A DNA stretch of 64,000 nucleotides. Origin: Jeongeupia sp. HS-3. Its GTDB lineage: Bacteria > Pseudomonadota > Gammaproteobacteria > Burkholderiales > Chitinibacteraceae. The translations under genes were made by a program, and so were the position numbers. The notes below the pieces were generated by a model. The model was not told the DNA's origin. It was given only the letters and a program-made list of their open reading frames with translations, and ran no database searches. The DNA is taken from NCBI RefSeq assembly GCF_015140455.1, contig NZ_AP024094.1:1054001-1118000 (forward strand), read 5' to 3'. Every line of letters starts with the position of its first letter. The stretch's first letter is position 1. Shown here piece after piece: positions 48,073 through 57,603 of the stretch.

Positions 48073-48912
48073 TTAGCGGAAGTAGTTAAGCACACCCTCA
48101 AGCCCGACCTGATTGATACAGTACGGCGCCTCGGCCTGTACCTTGGGTTTGGCGTGGCAGGCAACGCCGAAGCCCGCAGCATGCAGCATCGGCAAATCGT
48201 TGGCGCCGTCACCGATCGCGACGACCTGCTCACTGCGCAGGCCAAGCGATTCGCGCAGTGCGATCAGCTCTCCCTTCTTGCGCTCTGCGTCGACAATGTC
48301 ACCATTGACGCGACCGGTCAGCTTGCCGCCTTCGATCTCAAGCACATTGGCGATTGCCTTGCTCAACCCCAGGCGGCCCTGCAGCTTGTCGGTAAAAAAG
48401 GTGAAGCCGCCGGAGATCAGCAAGGTTTGTGCGCCGGCAGCCTGAAAACCGGCAAGCATTTCCTCTGCGCCGGCCATCAGCGTGAGGCGCTCGTCATACA
48501 CGCGCTGCAGCGCGCCTTCATGGAGCCCGGCCAGTAGTGCGACACGGCGGGTCAGACTCTCACGAAAATCAAGCTCGCCGCGCATTGCCGCTGCGGTGAT
48601 TTCGGCGACTTGCGGCTTGATGCCGACCATATCAGCGATCTCGTCGATGCATTCGATCGTGATCAGCGTCGAATCCATATCCATGACCACGAGGCCGATG
48701 TCGCGAACGCCGATATCTTCAGGGATGAAGGCGAAATCAAGCTGGTTGGATTCGCAAAAGTCGGCAACGGCTTCCTCGTTGTCGATATGGGCGCCATGCA
48801 GTTTGAAGGCGCGCTGGCTGATCGCCTCGATCTGGTTCGCATCCGACAGTCGGGCGAGTTGCTTCAGGTCTTGCGTGGCAATTTCAGGGGCTTGAATGAC
48901 GAGGCGATGCAT
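48073..48912 (-). CDS. serB: Phosphoserine phosphatase
   Basis: SerB (279 aa) is a HAD-family enzyme making L-serine from phosphoserine. An N-terminal ACT-like regulatory region (~1-70) precedes the catalytic domain, with HAD motif I VVMDMDSTLITIECIDE, motif II LLISGGFTFFTDKL, and motif III/IV VAIGDGANDLPMLHAAGFGV (each within the protein). Length and motifs are normal. It converges on dnaB at a shared terminator. Upstream, a 50-bp palindrome separates it from the YecA-like gene. Confidence 0.96.
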   Translation of the reverse strand: MHRLVIQAPEIATQDLKQLARLSDANQIEAISQRAFKLHGAHIDNEEAVADFCESNQLDFAFIPEDIGVRDIGLVVMDMDSTLITIECIDEIADMVGIKPQVAEITAAAMRGELDFRESLTRRVALLAGLHEGALQRVYDERLTLMAGAEEMLAGFQAAGAQTLLISGGFTFFTDKLQGRLGLSKAIANVLEIEGGKLTGRVNGDIVDAERKKGELIALRESLGLRSEQVVAIGDGANDLPMLHAAGFGVACHAKPKVQAEAPYCINQVGLEGVLNYFR

Positions 48913-48983
48913 GGGCGCGCTATAAAGAAGGTGCTGTGAAGAGGGCGGATTATACCGGATCGTGCCTTGGCCGCCTTAAGCCG

Positions 48984-49033
48984 GACCCGTCGACCTCGGC
49001 GTGCATTGCAATGCCTGCCGAGGTCGACGGGTC
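48984..49033. repeat. 50-bp near-perfect palindrome
   Basis: The arms 48984-49000 and 49017-49033 are perfectly complementary (17 bp, sequence GACCCGTCGACCTCGGC). The 16-bp centre is itself the perfect palindrome GCATTGCAATGC (49003-49014) with two mismatched pairs either side. No T-run follows on either strand, so it is not a standard terminator. It lies between the YecA-like gene and serB. Confidence 0.85.
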
Positions 49034-49052
49034 TTGATGCAAACGGCAGCGA

Positions 49053-49763
49053 TTAAGCGCCGTGGCACTTCTTGAATTTTTTCCCCGAACCGCACGGGCA
49101 TGGATCGTTGCGGCCGGTTTTGGGTTCTTCGCGCTCGACACGCTCGACCTGGCCGTATTTTTTCTCCAGCCAGTAGAACATCACGTCTTCGACGATCCAC
49201 GGCAGTTCGGAAATCCGCTCTTCACGTGCTTTGAGTGTGAGGGGTTTGGTTTCGTCATCGGCATCATGGCCTTCTTCCAGCGCGAGGATCGAGGCAACGG
49301 AATCGAACAGGTGTTCGTCCTCATCGAGGGCGGCCTGCCAGATTTCTTCGCGCGCCAGCAAACCCGCGCGAAAACCGCTGGCCCAATAAGCGCCGAGGGA
49401 GTCCTGCCATTTTTCATCAGCGCCTTCGTCCGACAGCACCAGCGGAAAGTACAGCGGCTCTTCGCCGATGTTTTCGCGGCGTTTCGGCGCGAACGAGGCC
49501 TTGACGCTCGCGGCGTGACGGCGGATCAGGCTGAAGGTTTCTTCGGCCTCGATGGCATCGTCAAATTCGGGTGGCGTACCGTCGAAAACTTGCGGCAGCC
49601 ATTCGTCCTCAAGGATGTCCTCTGGCCCGACGGCAAGCGCGACGAGAAAGCCGTCGAGCATTTCCAAGTCCATGGTTTCGGCCGGGGTGCGCGGGGACAT
49701 CAGAAACGCATCCAGACGGTCGAGTTCTTCTTCGGAAAGCGGGGCAGGCAAGGTATCGGTCAT
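49053..49763 (-). CDS. UPF0149 (YecA/YgfB) family protein with C-terminal SEC-C motif
   Basis: A 236-residue protein with the YecA/YgfB domain (~8-190: [36 protein letters not shown]-type [10 protein letters not shown]) and a C-terminal zinc-binding SEC-C motif [17 protein letters not shown] like that of SecA. The SEC-C motif binds zinc and can contact ribosomes or SecB; the YecA role is poorly known. An in-frame ATG at 49775 directly abuts the mfd stop (TAA-ATG) and is an alternative start. It is cotranscribed downstream of mfd. Confidence 0.85.
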   Translation of the reverse strand: MTDTLPAPLSEEELDRLDAFLMSPRTPAETMDLEMLDGFLVALAVGPEDILEDEWLPQVFDGTPPEFDDAIEAEETFSLIRRHAASVKASFAPKRRENIGEEPLYFPLVLSDEGADEKWQDSLGAYWASGFRAGLLAREEIWQAALDEDEHLFDSVASILALEEGHDADDETKPLTLKAREERISELPWIVEDVMFYWLEKKYGQVERVEREEPKTGRNDPCPCGSGKKFKKCHGA

Positions 49764-49775
49764 GGTGGGGTCCAT

Positions 49776-52700
49776 TTATTTACTGAGTTCGGCGAGCAGT
49801 TCTTTGATGCGGACGGCTCGCAGTGCGGGTTCTGGCCAGTTGCCTTCGACACGGATCCGGTCGGGCGGCAGCATTTTGTAGTTCTTTTTGCTCTGGATCA
49901 GCTGAATGATCTTGAACGGATCAATCACTGTGTTTTGCGTGAAGGTCACGACAATGGCCGAGTCGGCAGCGTCGATTTTTTGAATGCCCATCGGCTTGGC
50001 GAGAATGCGCAACTTGTGACAATCAAGCAGCACCTTGGTCGCATCCGGCAGCAGACCAAAGCGGTCGACCAGTTCGCGGAAAATATCGTCGAGGTCGTCT
50101 TGCATATCGCAATTGGCAAGGCGTTTATACAAAGACAAGCGCTCATGGACATCGGGGCAGTAGTCGCTAGGCAAAAGCGCCGGCGCATGCAGGTTGATTT
50201 CGGTCGTAACGCCAAGCGGTTGGGATAGATCAGGTTCCTGACCCTTTTTCAGCGCTTTTACTGCTTCGTTGAGCATCTGGCTGTAGAGCGAAAAACCGAT
50301 TTCCTGCATTTCGCCCGACTGTGAGTCGCCGAGCACCTCGCCCGCGCCGCGAATTTCCAGATCGTGCATGGCCAGATAAAAGCCCGAGCCGAGCTCTTCC
50401 ATCATCTGGATGGCCTCGAGCCGCTTTCTCGCATCGGTGGTCAGCCCCTCAAGATCGGGAACCAGCAAATAGGCATAGGCTTGATGGTGCGAGCGGCCGA
50501 CGCGACCGCGCATCTGGTGCAGCTGCGCCAAGCCGAACTTGTCGGCGCGATTCATCACGATGGTGTTGGCGTTCGGAATGTCGATGCCGGTTTCGATGAT
50601 GGTGGTACACAGCAGCACGTTAAAGCGTTGCGCATGGAAATCGCGCATGACGTGTTCAAGCTCGCGCTCGCGCATCTGGCCATGTGCAATCCCGATTCGC
50701 GCCTCTGGCAACAGCGCGGCCAGCTTTTCACGCATGTTTTCGATGGTGTCGACCTCGTTATGCAGGAAGAACACCTGCCCGCCGCGCTTGATTTCGCGCA
50801 GCATCGCCTCGCGAATGATGCCGTCGCCGAACTTGGCCACAAAGGTTTTGACCGACAGCCGCTTGGACGGGGCGGTCGCGATGACCGAGAAGTCCCGAAT
50901 GCCTTCCAGGCTCATCGCCAGCGTGCGCGGAATTGGCGTGGCCGTCAGGGTGAGGACGTCGACATTGGCGCGCAGTGCCTTGAGCTGTTCTTTCTGGCGG
51001 ACGCCGAACCGGTGCTCCTCGTCGATGATCACCAGACCCAGGTTCTTGAACTGCACATCCGGTTGCACCAGTTTGTGCGTCCCAATGACGATATCGACGG
51101 TGCCATCGGCGAGGCCCGCTAGCGCCGTCGTGGTTTCCTTGCCGGAGCGGAAACGGCTTAGCTCGGCGAGCCTGATCGGCCAGTCGGCAAAGCGGTCGGC
51201 AAAGGTTTGGTAGTGCTGCTCGACCAGTAGCGTCGTCGGCACGAGTACCGCAACCTGTTTGCCGCCGGCGACGGCGGCAAAGGCGGCACGCAGGGCGACC
51301 TCGGTTTTGCCGAAGCCGACATCGCCGCACACCAATCTATCCATCGGCTGGGCGATACGCATATCGACCAGAACCGCTTCGATCGCGGCGGCTTGGTCGG
51401 GGGTTTCTTCAAAGCCGAAGCCCTCGGCAAAGGCTTCATAGTCTTGATGTTTCCACTCGAAAGCGTGTCCTTGGCGCGCGGCGCGGCGGGCATACAGATT
51501 GAGTAGTTCGGCGGCGGTGTCGCGTACTTGTTCGGCGGCACGACGCTTGGCTTTTTCCCAGACGCCCGAGCCAAGCCGATGCATAGGGGCGGCATCTGCA
51601 GCCCCCCCCGAATAGCGCGAGATCACGTGCAGCTGCGATACCGGCACGTAAAGCTTGTCGCTCCCGGCGTATTCAAGCAGCAGCAGTTCGGTTTCGCCTT
51701 CGCCAAGATCCATCGACGTCAGGCCCATATAGCGGCCAATGCCGTGTGCCTCATGCACTACGGCATCACCGATCTTGAGTTCGGACAGGTCGCGCAGCAT
51801 CGCATCGGTATTGCTGCGCTTTTGCTGTTTCCGGCCACGGCTTGGCGCCACGCTGGGGTAGAGGTCGGCCTCGGTGATGACGGCAATGCCGTCGGCTTCC
51901 AGCACGAAGCCGTTGTAGATGGGTGCCGCCGTCAGCATCAAGCGGGTTTTGGTCGCTTCGGCTGCGTCGGACCAAGCCTCGACCAAGACCGGCTTGACGC
52001 CGTATTCCGCAAAGAACTGCGCCATCGTCTCGCGCCGGCCCAGGCTTTCGGCGGAGATAAGTACCTTGCCGGAAAAGTCGGCAAGGAAGCTATTGAGCTT
52101 GGTGAGCGGATTTTCGGCGCGTCGATCGACCGCCAGCGATGGCAGTGCCCGAGTGGGGCGGGGCTCGTCGCCGCCCACAACAAGCTCGATGCGCCGATGC
52201 GGCTTGATCAGCCCAAACAGGGCGTCTGGCGCAAGGTAAAGCTCGGGCGGCTTGAGCAAGGGGCGGTTTTTTTCGCCGGACAGGTTGCGATAGCGTTCCT
52301 GCGTGTCGCGCCAGAAGCCTTCGGCGGCATCAAGAACATTGCCGTGCAGCGCAACAACGGTATCTGTCGGCAGGTAGTCGAACAGTGTGGCGGTGTGGTC
52401 AAAAAACAGCGGCAAATAGTACTCGATGCCCGCCGGTGTTACGCCGTTGCTGATGTCCTTGTAAAGTTGCGACTTACTTGGATCACCTTCGAATGTTTCA
52501 CGAAAGCGTTGGCGGAATTTGCTGCGACCGGCATCGTCAAGAGGAAACTCGCGCGCAGGCAACAAACGGATGTCTGGAACCGGGTAAAGGCTGCGCTGGG
52601 TATCGACATCGAAGGTGCGGATGGTTTCGATATCGTCGCCAAACAAATCAAGCCGGTAAGGTAGCGGCGAGCCCATCGGGTACAGATCAACAAGGCCGCC

Positions 52701-53183
52701 GCGTATCGCGAATTCACCGGGGCTGAATACCTGGGTGACATTGCTGTAGCCGGCAAAAACCAGATCTGCACGCAGTTTGTCCGGGTCGAACTTGTCACCT
52801 TTTTTGATGTTGAATGTGTGAGCGGCAAGGTATTCCACTGGCGCGAGCCGACTCATGGCGGTTTGTACCGGCACGATGATGACGTCAGCCTGCTGCTCGC
52901 GAATTTGCCACAGACCGGCGAGTCGTTCCGAGATCAGATCGTGATGCGGACTGAAGTGATCGTACGGCAGCGTTTCCCAGTCCGGCAGTTGCACTACGGT
53001 GCACTGCGGTGCAAAGAAACGGATTTCATCCTTGATGCGACTTGCATCTTGCGCGGTTGCTGTCAAGATGAGTAAAGATTTTGTTTGGCCGGCAAGTCGG
53101 CTGAGCAGCCAGGCATCGGCCGACCCGTGCGGGGTGGCGAGCAACAGGCGCTCGCCGGCGCGAGGCAAAGCTAGCGTGGTCAT
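49776..53183 (-). CDS. mfd: Transcription-repair coupling factor Mfd
   Basis: Mfd (1135 aa) removes stalled RNA polymerase and recruits UvrA. Order: a UvrB-like N-terminal part (~1-350, FPDWETLPYDHFSPH-like LPDWETLPYDHFSPH), the RNA-polymerase-interacting domain (~480-555, GDAVVHEAHGIGRYMGL), the RecG-like translocase with Walker A CGDVGFGKTEVALRAAF, the DEEH box IIDEEHRFGVRQ, and TATPIPRTLAMSL, and the C-terminal TRCF domain. Length and motifs are complete. It is followed at once by the YecA-like gene. Confidence 0.97.
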   Translation of the reverse strand: MTTLALPRAGERLLLATPHGSADAWLLSRLAGQTKSLLILTATAQDASRIKDEIRFFAPQCTVVQLPDWETLPYDHFSPHHDLISERLAGLWQIREQQADVIIVPVQTAMSRLAPVEYLAAHTFNIKKGDKFDPDKLRADLVFAGYSNVTQVFSPGEFAIRGGLVDLYPMGSPLPYRLDLFGDDIETIRTFDVDTQRSLYPVPDIRLLPAREFPLDDAGRSKFRQRFRETFEGDPSKSQLYKDISNGVTPAGIEYYLPLFFDHTATLFDYLPTDTVVALHGNVLDAAEGFWRDTQERYRNLSGEKNRPLLKPPELYLAPDALFGLIKPHRRIELVVGGDEPRPTRALPSLAVDRRAENPLTKLNSFLADFSGKVLISAESLGRRETMAQFFAEYGVKPVLVEAWSDAAEATKTRLMLTAAPIYNGFVLEADGIAVITEADLYPSVAPSRGRKQQKRSNTDAMLRDLSELKIGDAVVHEAHGIGRYMGLTSMDLGEGETELLLLEYAGSDKLYVPVSQLHVISRYSGGAADAAPMHRLGSGVWEKAKRRAAEQVRDTAAELLNLYARRAARQGHAFEWKHQDYEAFAEGFGFEETPDQAAAIEAVLVDMRIAQPMDRLVCGDVGFGKTEVALRAAFAAVAGGKQVAVLVPTTLLVEQHYQTFADRFADWPIRLAELSRFRSGKETTTALAGLADGTVDIVIGTHKLVQPDVQFKNLGLVIIDEEHRFGVRQKEQLKALRANVDVLTLTATPIPRTLAMSLEGIRDFSVIATAPSKRLSVKTFVAKFGDGIIREAMLREIKRGGQVFFLHNEVDTIENMREKLAALLPEARIGIAHGQMRERELEHVMRDFHAQRFNVLLCTTIIETGIDIPNANTIVMNRADKFGLAQLHQMRGRVGRSHHQAYAYLLVPDLEGLTTDARKRLEAIQMMEELGSGFYLAMHDLEIRGAGEVLGDSQSGEMQEIGFSLYSQMLNEAVKALKKGQEPDLSQPLGVTTEINLHAPALLPSDYCPDVHERLSLYKRLANCDMQDDLDDIFRELVDRFGLLPDATKVLLDCHKLRILAKPMGIQKIDAADSAIVVTFTQNTVIDPFKIIQLIQSKKNYKMLPPDRIRVEGNWPEPALRAVRIKELLAELSK

Positions 53184-53305
53184 GGCGTGAGCGGAATGCG
53201 ATCCAAAGAGGCTTCGATTATACCGGCCTTGCAGCGTGCTTTATTGCACTCTGATCCGGTTGTGAATAACAAATGCGCAAGCAAACGATAAAAACGGGAG
53301 GAGCC

Positions 53306-55840
53306 ATGCCGTTGAAATGGCTACGCGAAGCGCAACTGGCAGTGCTCTATGTGCTGGCCCAGTACCTGGCCTGGGTGTTTTTTACGCCGGGGCAATACGG
53401 CTCGCTCGTGGCGCCGCAAACCGGCGTGGCGGCCGCGGGCCTGCTGCTGCTTGGTACCCGTGCCTGGCCGGCCATCGCCCTGACCGCCTGGGTGTTGCCG
53501 GTGCTAAGCGGGCTGTCGCTGCCTAGCGTGATGCTGGTGGCGATGGTTCAGCTGGCGCAGGCCTTGCTTGTGGTTGGTCTGCTGCCCGGGCTGGCCGTGT
53601 CGGGCGATGTGCGCGTTCGCGATGCCTTACGCATTCTGATTGCCGGGCCACTGACCGGTGTACTGCTGTCGTCCACCGCGACGGCGGTGGTGTTCGGCCT
53701 CTTCGAACCCGCACGCAACCTGAATACCTTTGACGGCTGGGTTGTGCGAACGATGGGTGAGGCGCTGGGCATCCTGATTATCGTGCCTTTCGTAACCGGC
53801 CTGCGCTCGGAGCTGCGCGGCTTCAGTGCTAATCGCCTGATTGAATTGACGCTGCTGGTCACGGTCACGGCCGTCAGCACGATGCTGATTTACCGCCATT
53901 ACGGCGAAGGTTTGACCAATCTGCAGTTTTTGCTATTCCCCATCATTATTTGGTCCGCCTTGCGGCTGGGCCACGTCGGCAACGGCTGTGTGATGCTGAC
54001 TGCGGTGATGGTGGCCTCGGCGACGCTGCAGGCTCGCAGCCTGCCGGGCATGGACGATTTATCGATCATCCTGCATCTGTTTACCATTTCGGTAGCCGGC
54101 ATGCTGATGGCTGCCTCGTATCGCGACGAGGCCGCGGCTGCGCGTAGCGTTCGACTGGCGGCGCAGGTGTTCGATAATGCCTCGGAAGGCATTCTGATCA
54201 CCGATTCGCTGGCGCGCATCATTGCCGTCAACCCGGCCTTCAGCCGCATCACAGGCTTCAATGCCGACGAGGCCATCGGCAAAACGTCCCGCATGTTTGG
54301 CGCGCATCGCCGCGAGCGCAATCACGAAATGGTGGCCAGACTGGCCGAGTGCGGTCACTGGGAAGGCGAGATGCTTGACCGGCGAAAGAACGACGAAACC
54401 TACCCGGCATGGCTGTCGATCAGTGCGGTGCGCGACGAACTCGGCGGCGTCAGCAACTACGTAGGTGTGTTCTCCGATTACACCCACCGTAAAGAAGCCG
54501 AGCTGCGGCTGCACTTTCTTGCCAACCACGACGCGCTGACCCAGCTGCACAATCGCAGCGCCATGCACGTGGCGCTAAAGCAGGCCGTCGCGCGTGAAGG
54601 CAACCGGCAGTTTGCGCTGCTTTTTCTCGATCTGGACCGGTTCAAGGCGATCAACGACAGTCTTGGTCATGATGTGGGCGACGAATTGCTGAAAGTGATT
54701 TCGCAACGCTTGCGCGCATCCCTCAAGGAGACGGATGTCATTGCCCGCCTCGGCGGCGACGAGTTCACCGTGCTGCTTGATGACATCCATAATGCCGATG
54801 AAGTCGCCGCAGTTGCCGATCGATTGCTCAACAAACTGGGGCAGGCGGTCCTGATTCAGGGGCAGGAGCTGTTCGTTACCTGTTCGATCGGCATCAGCCT
54901 CTTTCCGAACGATGATCTGCAACCCAATCAGCTATTGAAAAACGCCGACGTTGCGATGTATCGGGCCAAGGAACTGGGCAAAAACACCTACCAGTTCTTT
55001 GCCCCGGAGATGAATGTCCGCGCCTTCGAGCATCTGGTACTGGAAAACAGCCTGCGCCACGCCCTGGAGCGCAAAGAGCTCTGTTTGTACTTCCAGCCGC
55101 AGGTCGATCTGGCTGCCGGTACATTGTATGGCGTTGAAGCGTTGCTGCGTTGGTCGCACCCGCAGCTTGGCCTGGTGCCACCGGCAAGCTTCATTCCGCT
55201 AGCCGAAGAGAACGGGCTGATCGTGCCGATTGGTGAATGGGTGCTGATGGAGGCCTGCCGGCATATGCGCGAGTGGCTGGATGCCGGTCACGACATCCCG
55301 CGCATCGCCGTCAATCTGTCACCGCGGCAGTTTCTGCGCGAGCAGTTGCCGCAACAGGTTGCAAGCGCGCTGGCGCAAGCCCGTTTGCCGGCGGCCCATC
55401 TGGAGTTGGAAATCACCGAAAGCATGATCATGCAGAATCCCGATCACGCGGTGCGCATTCTTGCCCAGTTGCGGGAAATGGGCGTGCGGCTGGCGATTGA
55501 TGATTTCGGCACGGGTTACTCTTCACTCTCCAATTTGCGGCACTTTCCGCTCGATACGCTCAAGATTGATCGCTCCTTCATCGAAAGCATGCCGGACGAT
55601 GAAGACAGCGGTGCCATTGCCGAGGCCATCGTCGCCATGGCCAAGAAGCTGCGCCTCAAGGTCGTTGCCGAAGGGGTTGAAACCCAGCAGCAGGCGCACT
55701 TCCTGCGTCGCACCGGCTGCCATGTCGTACAGGGCTATCTGTATGCGCCGCCGCTGAATGGCGCAGATTTGCTGCTTTACATCGACCAGTACGGCCTGCT
55801 CGGGCCGGGAGGGCAGCAGTTTGCCGCGCTGACTGCCTAG
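53306..55840 (+). CDS. MASE1-PAS-GGDEF-EAL c-di-GMP signalling protein
   Basis: An 844-residue membrane protein. An N-terminal MASE1 sensor with about eight TM segments (~5-270) precedes a PAS domain with PAC (~280-400), a GGDEF domain (~410-570, signature GGDEF at 483-487) and an EAL domain (~585-840, E611-A612-L613 in VEALLRW, with [13 protein letters not shown]). The GGDEF inhibitory site is KETD rather than RxxD, so product inhibition may be lost. Both catalytic motifs look intact, making it potentially bifunctional. The ATG at 53306 has a strong GGGAGGAG ribosome-binding site. Its stop codon TAG is the last part of the CTAG target of IS copy 2. Confidence 0.9.
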   Translation: MPLKWLREAQLAVLYVLAQYLAWVFFTPGQYGSLVAPQTGVAAAGLLLLGTRAWPAIALTAWVLPVLSGLSLPSVMLVAMVQLAQALLVVGLLPGLAVSGDVRVRDALRILIAGPLTGVLLSSTATAVVFGLFEPARNLNTFDGWVVRTMGEALGILIIVPFVTGLRSELRGFSANRLIELTLLVTVTAVSTMLIYRHYGEGLTNLQFLLFPIIIWSALRLGHVGNGCVMLTAVMVASATLQARSLPGMDDLSIILHLFTISVAGMLMAASYRDEAAAARSVRLAAQVFDNASEGILITDSLARIIAVNPAFSRITGFNADEAIGKTSRMFGAHRRERNHEMVARLAECGHWEGEMLDRRKNDETYPAWLSISAVRDELGGVSNYVGVFSDYTHRKEAELRLHFLANHDALTQLHNRSAMHVALKQAVAREGNRQFALLFLDLDRFKAINDSLGHDVGDELLKVISQRLRASLKETDVIARLGGDEFTVLLDDIHNADEVAAVADRLLNKLGQAVLIQGQELFVTCSIGISLFPNDDLQPNQLLKNADVAMYRAKELGKNTYQFFAPEMNVRAFEHLVLENSLRHALERKELCLYFQPQVDLAAGTLYGVEALLRWSHPQLGLVPPASFIPLAEENGLIVPIGEWVLMEACRHMREWLDAGHDIPRIAVNLSPRQFLREQLPQQVASALAQARLPAAHLELEITESMIMQNPDHAVRILAQLREMGVRLAIDDFGTGYSSLSNLRHFPLDTLKIDRSFIESMPDDEDSGAIAEAIVAMAKKLRLKVVAEGVETQQQAHFLRRTGCHVVQGYLYAPPLNGADLLLYIDQYGLLGPGGQQFAALTA

Positions 55841-55884
55841 ATGGTGTCGTCACGAGTGATTGGCCGAGTGTGTATGCTGCCGCC

Positions 55885-56286
55885 ATGACAAGCACACCGC
55901 CGACCAAGCGCCTGGTACACCGCCGCCACGACCTTCCTGATCAAACGTGGCTTTTGCTCGAACCGCTCCTGCCCGGTCGCCACGGCGCCTGGGGCGGCCG
56001 GGCCAGAGATAACCGCCTGTTCCTCAACGCCGTGTTCTGGATTTTGCGTACCGGCGCCCCATGGCGCGATTTGCCGCCCGATTATGGCGACTGGAAGAAC
56101 ACCCACCGCCGCTTTTGTCGCTGGCGTGACAAGGGCGTCTGGGCACACCTGCTTGAAGCGCTGATCACCAATCCGGATTTCGAATGGCTGATGATCGACG
56201 CCACGCATGCCAAGGTGCATCCGCATGCCGCCGGCGCACGCGGCGGCAATCAGGCAATGGGGGTGACCAAAGGGGCTAAACAGTAA
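55885..56286 (+). CDS. IS5-family transposase, N-terminal part (orfA), copy 2
   Basis: Identical to orfA of copy 1 except Gly for Asp in RDKGVWAH. The 133 residues carry the first catalytic Asp (MIDATHAKVHP). It ends at TAA after VTKGAKQ, in a different phase from orfB. Confidence 0.88.
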   Translation: MTSTPPTKRLVHRRHDLPDQTWLLLEPLLPGRHGAWGGRARDNRLFLNAVFWILRTGAPWRDLPPDYGDWKNTHRRFCRWRDKGVWAHLLEALITNPDFEWLMIDATHAKVHPHAAGARGGNQAMGVTKGAKQ

Positions 56287-56293
56287 GCTGCAC

Positions 56294-56668
56294 TTGGCGG
56301 TGGACGCGCACGGCATGCCGGTGCGGGTCTTGGTGACCTCGGGCACGACGGCGGACTGCACCCAGGGCGGCGCGTTGATTGACGGCTTGAGCGCGGAATA
56401 CCTGCTGGCTGATCGTGGCTATGACAGCGACGCCATCGTTGCTCAGGCCTCGGCGCAAGGCATGAGAACGGTGATTCCGTCGCGCCGCAACCGTAAGGCG
56501 CCGCGTGAACACGATGCGGCGCTGTATCGCCACCGGCATCTGGTTGAAAATGCGTTTTTGCAGCTCAAACGCTGGCGAGGCATCGCCACGCGCTATGCCA
56601 AGAATGCGGCGTCATTCCTGGCGGCAGTCCAGATTCGCTGCATTGCGATCTGGGCGCGCATCTTGTGA
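56294..56668 (+). CDS. IS5-family transposase, C-terminal part (orfB), copy 2
   Basis: Carries the second Asp and the Glu of the DDE triad (LADRGYDS; HLVENAFLQLKRW). The frame is open from 56267, overlapping the last ~20 bases of orfA in the +1 phase. It ends IWARIL-stop inside the terminal repeat. A productive transposase would need ribosomal frameshifting within 56267-56286. Confidence 0.85.
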   Translation: MAVDAHGMPVRVLVTSGTTADCTQGGALIDGLSAEYLLADRGYDSDAIVAQASAQGMRTVIPSRRNRKAPREHDAALYRHRHLVENAFLQLKRWRGIATRYAKNAASFLAAVQIRCIAIWARIL

Positions 56669-56779
56669 CGACACCACCTAGCTGAATCTAGGGTGCTGCT
56701 CGCCGGTTGCAGCACGTAGTTTGCTAGAATTGCGTTTTCTTCTTCGCGATCGCTGGCGTGATTGCCTGCGTTGCCCGCC

Positions 56780-57535
56780 ATGCAAAATAAACTGATCCAC
56801 GGCTTTCATGCCGTTTCCTCGCGACTGAAACGCTTTCCCGATAGCGTGCGTGAGCTCTATCTCAACGCCACCCGCATCGATGCGCGCGCCAAAGAGCTGA
56901 TCAAGCTTGCCGAGGAACAAGGCGCCAAGGTGGTGCTGGTTGATGTCGCCCGGCTTGATGGGCTGACCGGCAAGGCCAAGCATCAGGGCGTTGCCGCACT
57001 GATCGATCCGACCAAATCGTACGTTGCGCTTGATGATGTGCTCGATACGCTGGACGAGCCGCCGTTCCTGCTGGTGCTCGATGGCATTACCGATCCGCAC
57101 AATCTGGGCGCTTGCTTGCGCGTGGCCGATGCCATGGGCGTACACGCGGTGATTGCGCCGAAAGACAAATCGGTCGGCATCAACGCCACCGTTTCCAAGG
57201 TCGCCTGTGGCGCGGCCGAAACCGTGCCTTATGTGATGGTCACCAATCTGGCGCGCACGCTGCGTGAACTGAAAGACCGCGACATCTGGGTGGTCGGCAC
57301 CGCGGCCGAGGGCGATACCGACCTGCATCACTTCGAGGCCAGGGGCGGCATCGCCTGGGTGCTCGGCAATGAGGGCGAAGGCATGCGCCGGCTGACGCGC
57401 GAATTGTGCGATCAGCTGGTGTCGATTCCGATGTTCGGCTCGGTGGAAAGCCTGAACGTGTCGGTGGCAACCGGGATCGTGCTGGCCGAAACGCGCCGGC
57501 AACTGAACCTGACCAAGGCACGCCGAATCGCCTGA
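56780..57535 (+). CDS. rlmB: 23S rRNA (guanosine(2251)-2'-O)-methyltransferase
   Basis: RlmB (251 aa) is a SPOUT methyltransferase acting on G2251 of 23S rRNA. The N-terminal substrate-binding domain begins [14 protein letters not shown]. The SPOUT motifs are [36 protein letters not shown] and [22 protein letters not shown] (each separately visible; the first and last are quoted here only to locate them at ~103 and ~218). The ATG at 56780 is the family start. IS copy 2 ends 102 bp upstream, and the promoter region retains a TAGAAT at 56725-56730. Confidence 0.95.
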   Translation: MQNKLIHGFHAVSSRLKRFPDSVRELYLNATRIDARAKELIKLAEEQGAKVVLVDVARLDGLTGKAKHQGVAALIDPTKSYVALDDVLDTLDEPPFLLVLDGITDPHNLGACLRVADAMGVHAVIAPKDKSVGINATVSKVACGAAETVPYVMVTNLARTLRELKDRDIWVVGTAAEGDTDLHHFEARGGIAWVLGNEGEGMRRLTRELCDQLVSIPMFGSVESLNVSVATGIVLAETRRQLNLTKARRIA

Positions 57536-57545
57536 TGTGAACGCT

Positions 57546-57575
57546 AAAATGGCCGGACTGGATCCGGCCATTTTT
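57546..57575. terminator. Bidirectional terminator, rlmB / mltB
   Basis: AAAATGGCCGGA (57546-57557) pairs with TCCGGCCATTTT (57563-57574) around a 5-base loop, with A- and T-runs at the ends. It serves both convergent genes. Confidence 0.87.
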
Positions 57576-57603
57576 CGTTGGGACTACCTGACGAGCGTTT
57601 GGC

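Larger units (their letters stand above)
55841..56677 (+). mobile_element. IS5-family (IS427-type) insertion sequence, copy 2
   Basis: An 837-bp second copy of the element at 41527-42362, in the opposite orientation. It has the same terminal inverted repeats and is again flanked by CTAG (55837-55840 and 56678-56681). The left CTAG contains the stop codon of the upstream GGDEF-EAL gene. Removing the IS and one CTAG leaves the same stop, so the protein is unchanged. Compared with copy 1 it has one extra C in the end region before orfA. Confidence 0.92.

Noticed and set aside
41527-56677. Composite transposon formed by the two IS copies
   Set aside because: The enclosed genes (dnaB, mfd, serB, rmuC) are core functions, and each IS has its own CTAG pair. 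Because both pairs have the same sequence, the duplication alone does not disprove it, but independent insertions are far more likely.
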